The notes under the pieces were generated by a model that made no database searches, was not told the origin of the DNA, and worked only from the letters and a program-made list of their open reading frames with translations. The translations under genes were made by a program, and so were the position numbers. 64,000 nt of DNA from positions 1 through 64,000 of the forward strand of contig NZ_JABUXW010000020.1 of the NCBI RefSeq assembly GCF_014897585.1, given 5' to 3'. Positions 17,953-26,167 of this stretch are shown piece after piece (position 1 is the first letter of the stretch; every line of letters starts with the position of its first letter). Origin of the DNA: Brachybacterium tyrofermentans (GTDB lineage: Bacteria; Actinomycetota; Actinomycetes; Actinomycetales; Dermabacteraceae).

Positions 17953-18759
17953 TCACTGCAGAGCAGAGGGTTCGGTGGAGGGGTGTCCCGAGCGCCGGCC
18001 CAGCAGGCGACGGGTGATCTCGTCGGCCGCGAGCCGCACCGCGGCATCGAGCCGTTCGCGCAGCTCGTCGTCCACCCTCGCCTCGACGAACGTCAGCGCG
18101 ACGGCCGCCGCCGGCCAGCCGGTGTGGTCGCGCACCACGGCGGCCACGGAGCCCAGCTCGTCGGTGACCGCCCCGGATTCGTGCGCGATGCCGTCCGCCC
18201 GCACCCCGGCCAGCAGCTCCCGCAGGGCGCGCGGCGTCTCGGGGCCGGGCGCCTCGGTGCGGGAGGTGAAATCCCCCTGGTGGCCGAACAGGGCGCGCAG
18301 CTGCGCCGGTGGCAGCTCGGCGAGGATCGCGCGGCCGCTCGCGGTGAGGTGCGCGGACAGCCGCACACCGACGTCGGTCACCAGGCTGGGCCGGTTCCGG
18401 GCGCGCTCCTCGACCACGTAGAGCACATCGCGTCCGTGCAGGACCGCGAGGTGGCCGGATTCCCCGATCTCGTCGACCATCGCCTCGATGACCCGTCGGC
18501 CGATGCGCGCGAGCGGCTCCTGGCGCAGGTAGGCGCCGGAGAGCTCGTGGGCGGCGGGGCCCAGCCCGTACAGCCGCTCCTCCCCCAGGTGCATGACATA
18601 GCCGTGCTCGACGAGGGTCGCCAGCAGGTCGTAGGTGCGCGAGCGCGGCAGGTCCAGCTCCTCGGCGAGGCGCACGGCGGCGACCGGGGAGCGGCACGAG
18701 GCGAGGAAGGTCAGCAGGCGCAGCGTCGCGTCCGCCGCCGGGACTTTCGGGGGTGTCAT
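17953..18759 (-). CDS. IclR family regulator, probable control protein of the hut genes
   Basis: A 268-residue IclR-type protein. The N-terminal winged helix covers about residues 12-65 (LAEELDLPRSRTYDLLATLVEHGYV). The C-terminal effector domain is recognisable from ESGHLAVLHGRDVLYV through LTASGRAILAELP to GIAHESGAVTDELGSVAAVV. It is divergent from hutG, with the palindrome GTCCGG-N4-CCGGAC between them. The same site is upstream of hutU, so I infer that it controls both hut transcription units, with histidine or urocanate as plausible ligand. Start ATG 18759 lacks a clear ribosome site; GTG 18777 is the alternative. Confidence 0.85.
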   Translation of the reverse strand: MTPPKVPAADATLRLLTFLASCRSPVAAVRLAEELDLPRSRTYDLLATLVEHGYVMHLGEERLYGLGPAAHELSGAYLRQEPLARIGRRVIEAMVDEIGESGHLAVLHGRDVLYVVEERARNRPSLVTDVGVRLSAHLTASGRAILAELPPAQLRALFGHQGDFTSRTEAPGPETPRALRELLAGVRADGIAHESGAVTDELGSVAAVVRDHTGWPAAAVALTFVEARVDDELRERLDAAVRLAADEITRRLLGRRSGHPSTEPSALQ

Positions 18760-18783
18760 GATCGGCAAGGATGCCACCGGAGC

Positions 18784-18801
18784 TGTCCGGTGGGCCGGAC
18801 G
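18784..18801. promoter_or_regulatory. Candidate IclR operator between iclR and hutG
   Basis: The palindrome TGTCCGG-TGGG-CCGGACG, with perfect arms GTCCGG at 18785-18790 and CCGGAC at 18795-18800. It lies in the divergent iclR/hutG promoter region and matches the site before hutU. Confidence 0.75.
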
Positions 18802-18887
18802 GTGGCTCTCGACGCGCCGTTCCGCGCGGCGCGGCGGGTGCCATGATGGAACGATCGCACGCCCTGACCCGCCGACGAGGAGCCCCG

Positions 18888-19901
18888 ATGACGACCTCTG
18901 CGCACCGCGAGAGCCCCTGGACCGGGCGGCACGACGGCGACGGCCCCGAGCATGCCCGCTGGCACCAGACGGTGCAGGTCGTGGCGCCGGGGGCGGCCGA
19001 CGCGGATCCTGCGGCGCCGCACGTCGCGCTGCTCGGCTTCCGCTCCGACGAGGGGGTGCGCCGCAATCGCGGCCGGGTCGGAGCCGCCGACGGCCCCGCG
19101 GCCCTGCGCGGAGCGCTCGCCCCGCTCGCCCTGCACGGGCCGCTCGCCCGCGGTGAGGTCGGTCTGCACGATCTGGGCGATGCGGTGACCGTGGGCGAGG
19201 ACCTCGAGAGCGGCCAGGCCGACGCCGCCGCCCTCACCGCGCACGCCCTGGATCGCGCGGGCTCACGCCTCGCCGTGGTGCTGGGCGGCGGGCACGAGAC
19301 CGCCTGGTCCTCGTACAGCGGGCTGATGGGCTCCGGTCTCGGCCCGCGCGCGGGGCAGCGCTGGGGTGTGCTGAACCTCGACGCCCACTTCGACCTGCGC
19401 GAGGAGCCCCGCCCCACCTCCGGCACCCCCTTCGCCCAGATGGCCGCCGCCGAGCGGGCCGCCGGGCGGGACCTGCGCTACGCCGTGCTCGGGATCGCCG
19501 AGCCCTCCAACACCGGCGCCCTCTTCGCGAGGGCCCAGGAGCTGGGCGTGCAGTGGTGGACCGACGAGCAGTGCCTCGCCGCGGGGGCCGACGGGATCCG
19601 CGAGTTCGTCGCAGACTTCGCCGCTGACCTGGACATCCTGTACCTGACCATCGACCTGGACGTGCTCCCGGCCGCCACCGCCCCCGGCGTCTCGGCGCCG
19701 GCGGCCTACGGGGTGCCGCTGCCGCTGATCGCAGCGGCCGTGCAGGCTGCGGCCGGCAGCGGGAAGCTCGCCCTGCTCGACGTCGTGGAGCTGAACCCCT
19801 CGCTCGACGTCGACGGCCGGACGGCGCGTGCCGCGGCCCGCCTGATCGACGACGCGGTGCGCATCGTGGTCGGTACGCGGGCTCTGCGCTCCGCACCTTG
19901 A
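18888..19901 (+). CDS. hutG: Formimidoylglutamase
   Basis: A 337-residue ureohydrolase (arginase fold). It should split N-formimidoyl-L-glutamate into glutamate and formamide, the last step of the four-enzyme hut pathway. The Mn-binding motifs are intact: GGGHET, NLDAHFDLR and TIDLDVLPA. ATG 18888 has GAGGAG six bases upstream. A longer open frame from 18771 overlaps the operator and is unlikely to be translated. Its last codons (AARLIDDAVRIVVG) are echoed by a remnant about 1 kb downstream, see 20826-20894. Confidence 0.93.
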   Translation: MTTSAHRESPWTGRHDGDGPEHARWHQTVQVVAPGAADADPAAPHVALLGFRSDEGVRRNRGRVGAADGPAALRGALAPLALHGPLARGEVGLHDLGDAVTVGEDLESGQADAAALTAHALDRAGSRLAVVLGGGHETAWSSYSGLMGSGLGPRAGQRWGVLNLDAHFDLREEPRPTSGTPFAQMAAAERAAGRDLRYAVLGIAEPSNTGALFARAQELGVQWWTDEQCLAAGADGIREFVADFAADLDILYLTIDLDVLPAATAPGVSAPAAYGVPLPLIAAAVQAAAGSGKLALLDVVELNPSLDVDGRTARAAARLIDDAVRIVVGTRALRSAP

Positions 19902-19912
19902 GCAGACCACCC

Positions 19913-20776
19913 CTATCTCACGCTACTCTTCGGAAGGCTCATGCGATAAGGCCGCGTCGCCGCCTCGAGCTCGAAACCGAGGGAGGCGTAGAACGCCCGC
20001 GCCTCCGGGCGATGCTCATCGACGGTCAGCACCACTCGCTCCCGGCCGGAGCTCTGCTGCGCACCGTCGATCAGTGTGACCCCGATGCCCGCCCGGCGAG
20101 CGTCCTGGTGGACGGCGATGAAGTCCATGTAGAGGGTGGACTCACCCTGCAGCTGGAAAGCCACGTAGCCGAGAACGGTGCCTTCAGGCTCGATGACCAG
20201 TGTCGAATAGGGGCCATCGGGACTCACCAGTTCCGCAGCACGCGCATAGGTGCCCGGGAATTCCTGATCATGCAGCTCCTGGATGGCTGCTTCGTCGGCC
20301 AGGACAGCAGGTCGGACCCCCGGGGCGAACTCAACCTTCGGCACCGAAGAGGTGCGGGCGTACTCGAAGTTGGCCTCGCCTGACCGCCATCCGCAGTGGG
20401 ACGCGAGCCAGGCCATTCCGTCATGGTCGACGCTCGCATACATCTCATGGTGTCCCACGGGGGCTTGCGTCGTGACCGCCGCCAGCAGAGCGGGGCTCAG
20501 GGACTGCCACTCATCGTCTTCGGCCCAGGGCCCATGCACCCACGAGCGGTCCATGCCCTCGTCCCATTCGATGACCGCTGCACCGATGATCCGCCCGGTA
20601 TCCGACACAGCCACGCGGACCGTCTCGGTCCAGTGCTGGTCCAGCGCCTCCAGGTCACCCCGGATGTCGGGCGGCTCGGTGCCGAGATAGGCGCACGCCG
20701 TACCGACGGATTGCTGCTGGCGGACGATGAAGTCCACTACCGCATGCTGGTCGAAGCCTTCAGAAATGATGCCCAT
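19913..20776 (-). CDS. GNAT family N-acetyltransferase
   Basis: A 287-residue protein whose second half is a clear GNAT domain (YMDFIAVHQDARRAGIGVTLIDGA, the acetyl-CoA loop, and AFYASLGFELE near the end). The first half is also GNAT-like but degenerate (IIGAAVIEWDEGMD), so it is probably a tandem-GNAT protein. ATG 20776 has GGAG nine bases upstream. The longer frame runs antisense through the hutG remnant and is not real. It lies between hutG and that remnant, convergent to hutG with an 11-bp gap, and looks slightly lower in GC than its neighbours. The substrate is unknown. Confidence 0.8.
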   Translation of the reverse strand: MGIISEGFDQHAVVDFIVRQQQSVGTACAYLGTEPPDIRGDLEALDQHWTETVRVAVSDTGRIIGAAVIEWDEGMDRSWVHGPWAEDDEWQSLSPALLAAVTTQAPVGHHEMYASVDHDGMAWLASHCGWRSGEANFEYARTSSVPKVEFAPGVRPAVLADEAAIQELHDQEFPGTYARAAELVSPDGPYSTLVIEPEGTVLGYVAFQLQGESTLYMDFIAVHQDARRAGIGVTLIDGAQQSSGRERVVLTVDEHRPEARAFYASLGFELEAATRPYRMSLPKSSVR

Positions 20777-20825
20777 GGCGCCATGCTCCGGCCTCGGTCG
20801 TGCCAGGTCAACCGACTTCTCCGCT

Positions 20826-20894
20826 CGAACCGGCCGCGTCGCGGCCCGACTGATCGACGACGCGATACGCATCGTGGTCGGCGCTGGCGCCTGA
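20826..20894 (+). pseudogene. Remnant of the hutG 3' end
   Basis: Read on the plus strand this piece encodes TGRVAARLIDDAIRIVVGAGA followed by TGA. The true end of hutG reads AARLIDDAVRIVVG then diverges. No start or further hutG sequence precedes the piece. It marks a second hutG tail left on the far side of the acetyltransferase gene. Confidence 0.75.
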
Positions 20895-20898
20895 GCGG

Positions 20899-21672
20899 TC
20901 ACACCGAGGTGCGGAGCCACTCCTCGAGGTCCATGTCGTCGACCTCCGCGTCAACGGGGAGCAGCCCGCCGCCGGCGATGGCCGAGCCCAGGTACGGGAG
21001 CTCGACGACCAGGCGAGGGGACCTGCCCTCGATGTCACCGCGACGTGCCAGGATGCGTCGCACGAGCTGCGCGGAGGTGAGCTCCTTGGGGCCGCGCAGC
21101 GCGAAGGTGCGGTCGGTGGAGTCCTCGTCGACCTCGACTTCGCAGGCGATCCGTGCCGCGAGCCTGTCCGCGGCGACAGGGGCCATGCGCATGGTGGGCA
21201 GCAGAGCGACGGGTCCGATGCTCGCCTGGGACAGCAGCAGCCCCGCGATCTCGAACCACTGCGTCGAGCGCACCAGCGTGACCGGGAGGGCCGCCTCCAG
21301 ATAGGTGGCCTCCTGGGCGGCCTTGCCCCGGTAGTAGGCGAAGTACCGGTGCACGTCCGGATCCGCGGCGCCGGCGATGGAGACACACAGGATGCGACGC
21401 GCTCCGCCCTGCTCCGCGGCGCGGGCGATGTTCCCGGCGGCCCGCGTATGGGTCTCGACGGCGCGCCGGGCGCTGAGCGACGGGGTGCTGATCGTGTCGA
21501 TCACGAGGTCCGTGCCCTGCAGGGCCTCCGCGAGGCCGGCGCCGGTCACGGCGTCAACCCCGGTGCGTCGGCCGAGGGCGCGGACTGTGTGCCCCGCGGC
21601 CTCGAGATGGGTGACGAGATGGTGGCCGAGGGTCCCGGCCGCTCCGAGCACGGCGATGTCCATGTCCGTCAC
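20899..21672 (-). CDS. NAD(P)-binding NmrA/SDR-like protein
   Basis: A 257-residue atypical SDR. The N-terminus carries the dinucleotide motif VLGAAGTLGHHLV, followed by a short Rossmann core with ILCVSIAGAAD and the YYRGKAAQE motif, where the Tyr-x3-Lys active pair appears as YRGK. Such proteins act as redox sensors or reductases; the role here is unknown. The start is GTG 21672, overlapping the stop of the double-acetyltransferase gene (GTGA), so the two are translationally coupled. ATG 21663 is an alternative. Confidence 0.75.
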   Translation of the reverse strand: MTDMDIAVLGAAGTLGHHLVTHLEAAGHTVRALGRRTGVDAVTGAGLAEALQGTDLVIDTISTPSLSARRAVETHTRAAGNIARAAEQGGARRILCVSIAGAADPDVHRYFAYYRGKAAQEATYLEAALPVTLVRSTQWFEIAGLLLSQASIGPVALLPTMRMAPVAADRLAARIACEVEVDEDSTDRTFALRGPKELTSAQLVRRILARRGDIEGRSPRLVVELPYLGSAIAGGGLLPVDAEVDDMDLEEWLRTSV

Positions 21673-22769
21673 TGTAGACGCACGAAGGAGCGCAGCTCCG
21701 GCTCGTGGTCGTGGGCCTCGATGAATCCGAGCGACTCGTAGAAGGCGCGCTGGCCGGGCTCCGCATCGGTGAGCAGCACCTGCTGGCGCACCGTCGCGAA
21801 GGGGGCGAAGGCCGCGTCGACCAGGCGTCGGCCGATGCCGGCCCGGTGGACGTCGGGCCGCACGAGCACGTCCTGCAGGTAGGCGATGGTGGCGCCGTCG
21901 CCGACCACCCGGGCCAGGCCCAGCAGTCGGCCGTCACGGCGTGCCGTGACCACCTGGGCGCTCCCGGCGAGCGCGCGCAGCAGCGTCGAGGGGTCCTCGG
22001 TGTACGCGCCCCACCCCACGGCGTCATAGAGGTCCAGGACCTCCTGCAGCGCCGGGACCTCGGTGCCGACCACGAGCTCCCCGGCTGGTGGGGCAGACGG
22101 CGGGTCCGACGGCCGCCATCGCGAGTCGACCAGCTGGAACAGGCGGCAGTCCGCCCACTCCCCGCCGAGCCGCAGGTAGGAGGGCGCCAGACCGTACTCG
22201 GCGAAGCCGCAGTGCTCGAGCACGCGCGCCGAGGCGTCGTTGCCGACCTTCACCTCCGCCTGGATCCGGTGCAGGCCGAGACCGCCGAAGGCCACGGCGA
22301 TCGCGCTGCGCACCGCCGCCGTGGCGATGCCCCGCCCGCTGACGGCGTCGTCGACCCAGTAGCCCAGCGACGCCGAGTCGAACGCGCCACGGATGATGCC
22401 CGAGAGGTTGAGCCGGCCGACGATCCGCGTCACCCCCTTCTCCTCGAGCCGGATGGCGAGCGGCAGGCTGCGCCCGGCCTCGCGGTCGGCGAGGGCGTGG
22501 GCGATCGCGGTGCGCTGCCCGGCCTCGGTGAACCAGCTCTCCGACCGGGCGGGTGCGCCGACCATCAGCTGGTCGCGGTTGCGGGTCTCGAGCTCCACGA
22601 GGGCCGGGGCGTCATCGGCCGCGAGGAGGGTCAGCGTGACCTGATGGGTCTGGACGGGAGTTCGCGGCGCGGGCTGGGGCTTTCGCGGCGCGGACTGCGG
22701 AGGCTGCGGCGCGGGCTGGGAGTGTCGCGGCTCGGGCCGTGGAGGCTGCGGCGCGGGGTTGTCGGACAT
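21669..22769 (-). CDS. Fused double GNAT acetyltransferase (RimJ-like plus GNAT)
   Basis: A 366-residue protein. Residues 1-40 form a Pro/Gln-rich repetitive arm. Residues about 42-215 are a RimJ/RimL-type domain (LGYWVDDAVSGRGIATAAV, NDASARVLEHCGFAEYG). Residues about 230-366 are a second GNAT domain (LQDVLVRPDVHRAGIGRRLV, RAFYESLGF). Family members acetylate protein N-termini or small amines. The joint action of two different GNAT domains in one chain is uncommon but known in actinobacteria. GATACT lies seven bases before ATG 22769, so a leaderless start is possible. It overlaps the next gene by GTGA. Confidence 0.8.
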   Translation of the reverse strand: MSDNPAPQPPRPEPRHSQPAPQPPQSAPRKPQPAPRTPVQTHQVTLTLLAADDAPALVELETRNRDQLMVGAPARSESWFTEAGQRTAIAHALADREAGRSLPLAIRLEEKGVTRIVGRLNLSGIIRGAFDSASLGYWVDDAVSGRGIATAAVRSAIAVAFGGLGLHRIQAEVKVGNDASARVLEHCGFAEYGLAPSYLRLGGEWADCRLFQLVDSRWRPSDPPSAPPAGELVVGTEVPALQEVLDLYDAVGWGAYTEDPSTLLRALAGSAQVVTARRDGRLLGLARVVGDGATIAYLQDVLVRPDVHRAGIGRRLVDAAFAPFATVRQQVLLTDAEPGQRAFYESLGFIEAHDHEPELRSFVRLQ

Positions 22770-22842
22770 GCCGCCCAGTATCCGGCACGTGCCCGGCACC
22801 TGCGGTGACGTCCCATCCACTCCGCCCCTCAGTCTCCGTTCC

Positions 22843-23406
22843 TCAGTACCCGGTGCCGCCGTCGATCGCCTCGCGCAGCAGGTCGAGATGGCCCAGGTGG
22901 CGGGCGTACTCCTCGATCAAGTGGGTGAGGATCCACCGCAGGTTCACCTGCTCACCGTGGCGCAGCCCGAGCACGGGGCCGTCGAGGTCGCTCCAGCTCG
23001 CCTGGGCGGCGCGGGTGGCCACGAGTTCCGCGCAGTAGGCCTCGACATCGGCGAGCGCGGTCGCGGGGTCGACGTCGTCGAAGTCCCCGTCGGGATTGTC
23101 GTCGGTGCAGTGCGGGTCGGGCTGCTCGTCGTCGAGCAGCACCTCGCGCAGCCAATAGGCCTCGACGTCGGTGAGGTGGCGGACGATCCCGATCGGGCTC
23201 AGGACCGACGGCGGCACGGAGCGACGCGACAGCTGCTCCGCGTCGAGTCCGTCGATCTTCCGCAGCAGGGTCTCGCGGTAGAACTCGACCCAGCGGTCGA
23301 GGGACTCGCGCTCCCCGGCCATCGGCGGCGGGTCGACGCGGGTGTCGACCGCGGGGGTGGCTGGAGGCGTGGTGGACGGGGCAGAGGACGGTTCGGGTGT
23401 GCTCAT
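22843..23406 (-). CDS. DinB/DUF664 family metal enzyme
   Basis: A 187-residue four-helix-bundle protein of the DinB (YfiT/DUF664) superfamily. Typical motifs are IGIVRHLTDVEAYWLREVL in the middle and HLIEEYARHLGHLDLLREAI near the end, which together supply the three histidines of the metal site. In actinobacteria this group includes mycothiol-dependent transferases, so a detoxification role is plausible but unproven. I chose ATG 23406. The frame is open for 96 more codons upstream, but that part is low-complexity and crosses a hairpin. Confidence 0.8.
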   Translation of the reverse strand: MSTPEPSSAPSTTPPATPAVDTRVDPPPMAGERESLDRWVEFYRETLLRKIDGLDAEQLSRRSVPPSVLSPIGIVRHLTDVEAYWLREVLLDDEQPDPHCTDDNPDGDFDDVDPATALADVEAYCAELVATRAAQASWSDLDGPVLGLRHGEQVNLRWILTHLIEEYARHLGHLDLLREAIDGGTGY

Positions 23407-23618
23407 AGGGGCACACTTCCACGGCACCGGGCTGACCACGAGCGATTTTGGGGGCGGAGATCCGCACTCGCCCCCTGGGAGTGGAGGACGCAGGACCCCA
23501 TGTGGTGCCGTGCGTCGGTATCGCCCGCCCATTCCGACGCACCAGGCCACATGGATGCGGGAGTAGCTGCGTGCGGGGCAGTACGCGGTGGGCTGCGTGC
23601 GGGTGCAGCGCCCGGGCA

Positions 23619-23646
23619 GGGCCGGGGCCGGGGCCGGGGCCGGGGA
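23619..23646. repeat. (GCCGGG)n hexanucleotide repeat
   Basis: Four uninterrupted GCCGGG units (23621-23644) flanked by more G/C runs. Both strands carry at least four runs of three or more G or C, so a G-quadruplex or i-motif is possible. Confidence 0.75.
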
Positions 23647-23660
23647 GCGCGGAAGGGCTG

Positions 23661-23702
23661 CTGGTGACGTGAGCTGGCAGTATCGCCAGCTCACGTCACC
23701 AG
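23661..23702. terminator. Long palindrome, 17-bp perfect stem
   Basis: The left arm CTGGTGACGTGAGCTGG (23661-23677) and right arm (23686-23702) are exact reverse complements around an 8-base loop. The pairing continues outward with one wobble. It lies about 90 bp past the TauE stop and can serve as that gene's terminator. The inner GAGCTGGC...GCCAGCTC core recurs inside the exonuclease gene at 51632-51655. Confidence 0.7.
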
Positions 23703-23788
23703 CGGCCCTCCGGCTACATGAACCGTCCTCGCCCCCGGTTGTGGTCCCGCCCAGCCCCGCAGGGTCTGACCGGGCAGCGCCCGCGGTG

Positions 23789-24712
23789 TCAGCCGAGCAG
23801 GGTCTGGGCCAGCGTCACGGCGGCCACCCCGCCCAGCAGCACCGAGAACAGCAGCGTGAGCGTCGAGGGGCGCGCCTTCGTGGACAGCGGTCCGCCGAGG
23901 ATGCCGCCCACCGCGGAGCCGGCGGCGAAGATCAGTGTGATCGTCCAGTCCACGTGCACGTCGGTGCCCAGACGCGCCAGCAGGCTGGTGGCGGTCGCGA
24001 TCACCATGACCAGCAGGCTCGTCCCCGAGGCGCGACGCATCGCCAGACCCAGGGCGATCACCAGCATCGGCACCACGATGAAGCCTCCGCCCACGCCGAA
24101 GAACCCGGTGAGGAAGCCGGTGAGGGTCGCCGCGGCGATGACGAGCGGCAGGCGCGGGGACGCCGACGCGGCCGGGGTCGTGGGCAGCTCGGGCTCGCCG
24201 TGGTGGCGCTGGATCCCGTCGGCCGATTCGACGGTGTCGGGGCCAGGCTGATCCAGCACCGGGTCGTCGTGCACGGCGACCGGTTCCTCGGCCTCGAGCT
24301 CCGCGGGGGTGCCGTGCGCGATCGCCTCGGCCCGTTCGTCCCGGCGGGTGCGCAGGGCCCGGCGCAGCATCGCGATCGCCACCCCCACGAGCATCACGCC
24401 GAACAGGGTGAGCAGCACGGGCGCCGGCACCAGGGCGCTCAGGCGCGAGCCGACGACGGCGCCGACCACCGAGACGCCCGCGAAGACCAGGCCGTTCTTC
24501 CACTCCACGTTCCCGTGCCGGGCGTGGTGCGGGAGGCTGACCAGGGCGGTGATCAGCACGATGATCAGACTCGATGCCGTCGCGGAATGCGTGGGCATGC
24601 CGAGCAGGAACACGAGCACGGGGACCGCGAGGATGCCGCCGCCCGCTCCGAGGGCTCCGACCACGATCCCGACTCCGAGGCCGACGCCGATCGCGAGCAG
24701 GGCGAGCTCCAT
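23789..24712 (-). CDS. TauE/SafE family anion exporter
   Basis: A 307-residue membrane protein with two four-helix halves. Each half starts with the family's glycine/alanine pattern (GALGAGGGILAVPVLVFLLG near residue 20 and LTGFLTGFFGVGGGFIVVPM near residue 190). A charged loop of about 70 residues joins the halves (acidic, with EAEEPVAVHDDP). TauE/SafE proteins export sulfite, sulfoacetate or related organosulfonates. The substrate is not set by neighbours here. ATG 24712 has GAGGAG eight bases upstream. Confidence 0.88.
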   Translation of the reverse strand: MELALLAIGVGLGVGIVVGALGAGGGILAVPVLVFLLGMPTHSATASSLIIVLITALVSLPHHARHGNVEWKNGLVFAGVSVVGAVVGSRLSALVPAPVLLTLFGVMLVGVAIAMLRRALRTRRDERAEAIAHGTPAELEAEEPVAVHDDPVLDQPGPDTVESADGIQRHHGEPELPTTPAASASPRLPLVIAAATLTGFLTGFFGVGGGFIVVPMLVIALGLAMRRASGTSLLVMVIATATSLLARLGTDVHVDWTITLIFAAGSAVGGILGGPLSTKARPSTLTLLFSVLLGGVAAVTLAQTLLG

Positions 24713-24878
24713 GGAGGGACTCCTCAGGGTGCGGGGCCGAGGAGTCGTAGGCCCCGGCGACGATCAGATCGCCTCTACCGTACGTGCCGGTCGCCGGACG
24801 TCAGCCCTCCTCGTGGCGAAGGAAACTCCCCGAATCCTGCCCACGTAGGATCGAAGGCCCCGCTTCCCAGGAGTCGAC

Positions 24879-26009
24879 ATGGTCCCCGCTGCGCCCGATC
24901 ACCCCACGGCCCTGATGGATCCGGCATCGCCCGCGATGGGGCAGCGGCTGGTCGAGGCGTGGCGCACCGGCGCGCTGATCATGCCGCTGGGCGCGGACTC
25001 CTCCCCCGTGCACCTGCCCGGCCTGCACCGCTCCGTGCTGCCCGCCTCGCTGTCCGGCACCGCCCGCGTCTCGCTCGCGGGGGTGGGCGAGCGCTTCGCC
25101 GCCTGGCGTGTGACGCCTCAGGAGAACGCCCCGCTCATCGTGCGGATCCCCCATGTCCCGCCGGATGAGCTGCACCAGGACCTCTCCCAGGAGATCGCGG
25201 CGCTGACCCTGATCCCCACCGGGGTGGGGCCCGCACCGATCGCCGTCCACGATGATCCCGTGACCAGCCCGATCGGGCACGCCTATGTCGTCGCGTCCGA
25301 CGTGCCCGGCATCGCGGCGGCCCCCGAGGCCTGGACCGACCAGGGCCTGGCCGCGCACGCGCGGGTGCTCGCCCGCCTCCACGGCGTCCCTGCCCCGGGC
25401 CGTGGCCCGGTGGTGCTCGGCGCGGACCCGTGGGCGGCGGTGCCGCGCGGCGTCCCGTCCCTGCTCAACGAGGTGGAGGAGGAGGTCGCGGCCTGGCGCG
25501 GCGCGCACGCCCCCGTGATCGAAGAGCACGGCCTGGAGCTCTTCCTCGAGGCGGCGCTCGCGCGGGTCGCGGCGGTCGAGGGGGAGATCGCCGGACTGGA
25601 CGACTTCGTGCTGTCCCACGGCGACCTGTGCGCCACGAACATCCTGTGGGAGCACGCCTCGGTCGTGCGGTACATCGACTTCGAGTGGGCGCAGGGCGAC
25701 GACCCTGCCCGCGACCTCGCGATCATCGGCGGCGCTGTGCACGGCGGGCCCTGGTACGTCCCCCTGGTCGAGGAGCAGATCACTACCTTCGTCGACACCT
25801 ACGTGCAGGCACGCGGAGAGAACGGCGAGCTGCCCGCCTCGGTCGCCGACACCGCCTCGCTCCGCGACCGGATGCGGGCGTGGACCGCGTACGAGCGCAC
25901 CGCGATGCTCGTCCACGTCGCCTCGCGCGCCTCCACCCGGTCCTCGCACCGTCGGGTGCTCCCGATCCTGCGCGGCACCCTCGCCCGGGAGCTCGGGCTC
26001 ACCGACTGA
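24879..26009 (+). CDS. Aminoglycoside-phosphotransferase-fold kinase
   Basis: A 376-residue protein of the APH/choline-kinase superfamily. The catalytic loop reads LSHGDLCATNIL and the metal-binding motif YIDFEWAQGDDPARDLA. The N-lobe is visible around residues 65-130. It resembles macrolide or aminoglycoside phosphotransferases, but such folds also phosphorylate metabolites, so a resistance role should not be assumed. ATG 24879 has CCAGGAG six bases upstream. A tandem 8-bp repeat and a second kinase-fold gene follow on the same strand. Confidence 0.82.
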   Translation: MVPAAPDHPTALMDPASPAMGQRLVEAWRTGALIMPLGADSSPVHLPGLHRSVLPASLSGTARVSLAGVGERFAAWRVTPQENAPLIVRIPHVPPDELHQDLSQEIAALTLIPTGVGPAPIAVHDDPVTSPIGHAYVVASDVPGIAAAPEAWTDQGLAAHARVLARLHGVPAPGRGPVVLGADPWAAVPRGVPSLLNEVEEEVAAWRGAHAPVIEEHGLELFLEAALARVAAVEGEIAGLDDFVLSHGDLCATNILWEHASVVRYIDFEWAQGDDPARDLAIIGGAVHGGPWYVPLVEEQITTFVDTYVQARGENGELPASVADTASLRDRMRAWTAYERTAMLVHVASRASTRSSHRRVLPILRGTLARELGLTD

Positions 26010-26020
26010 CCTCCGGGCCG

Positions 26021-26095
<75 letters not shown>

Positions 26096-26133
26096 GCATC
26101 CTGCGTGCTGTGCCACGCTCAGGCCGGGCACGG

Positions 26134-26161
26134 TTGCCCTCCGGGGCGATCTGCGTACGGT
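26134..26161 (+). promoter_or_regulatory. Promoter TTGCCC-16-TACGGT, leaderless start
   Basis: The -35 TTGCCC (26134-26139), a 16-bp spacer and the -10 TACGGT (26156-26161) are followed by six bases and the ATG at 26168. Confidence 0.6.
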
Positions 26162-26167
26162 GGGGCC

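Larger units (their letters stand above)
23407..23788. other. Gene-free stretch with G-rich repeat and hairpin
   Basis: About 380 bp without a credible gene. It holds a GGGCCG hexamer repeat and a strong palindrome, listed separately. Confidence 0.6.

Noticed and set aside
22843-23694. DinB gene starting at 23694
   Set aside because: The extra N-terminal 96 codons run through the hairpin and the G-rich repeat and have no domain character. ATG 23406 starts the family domain.
24879-26009. Antibiotic resistance gene (macrolide/aminoglycoside kinase)
   Set aside because: Only the general kinase fold is evident. The two other kinase-fold genes here show that the fold is common in this genome, and no resistance context is present.
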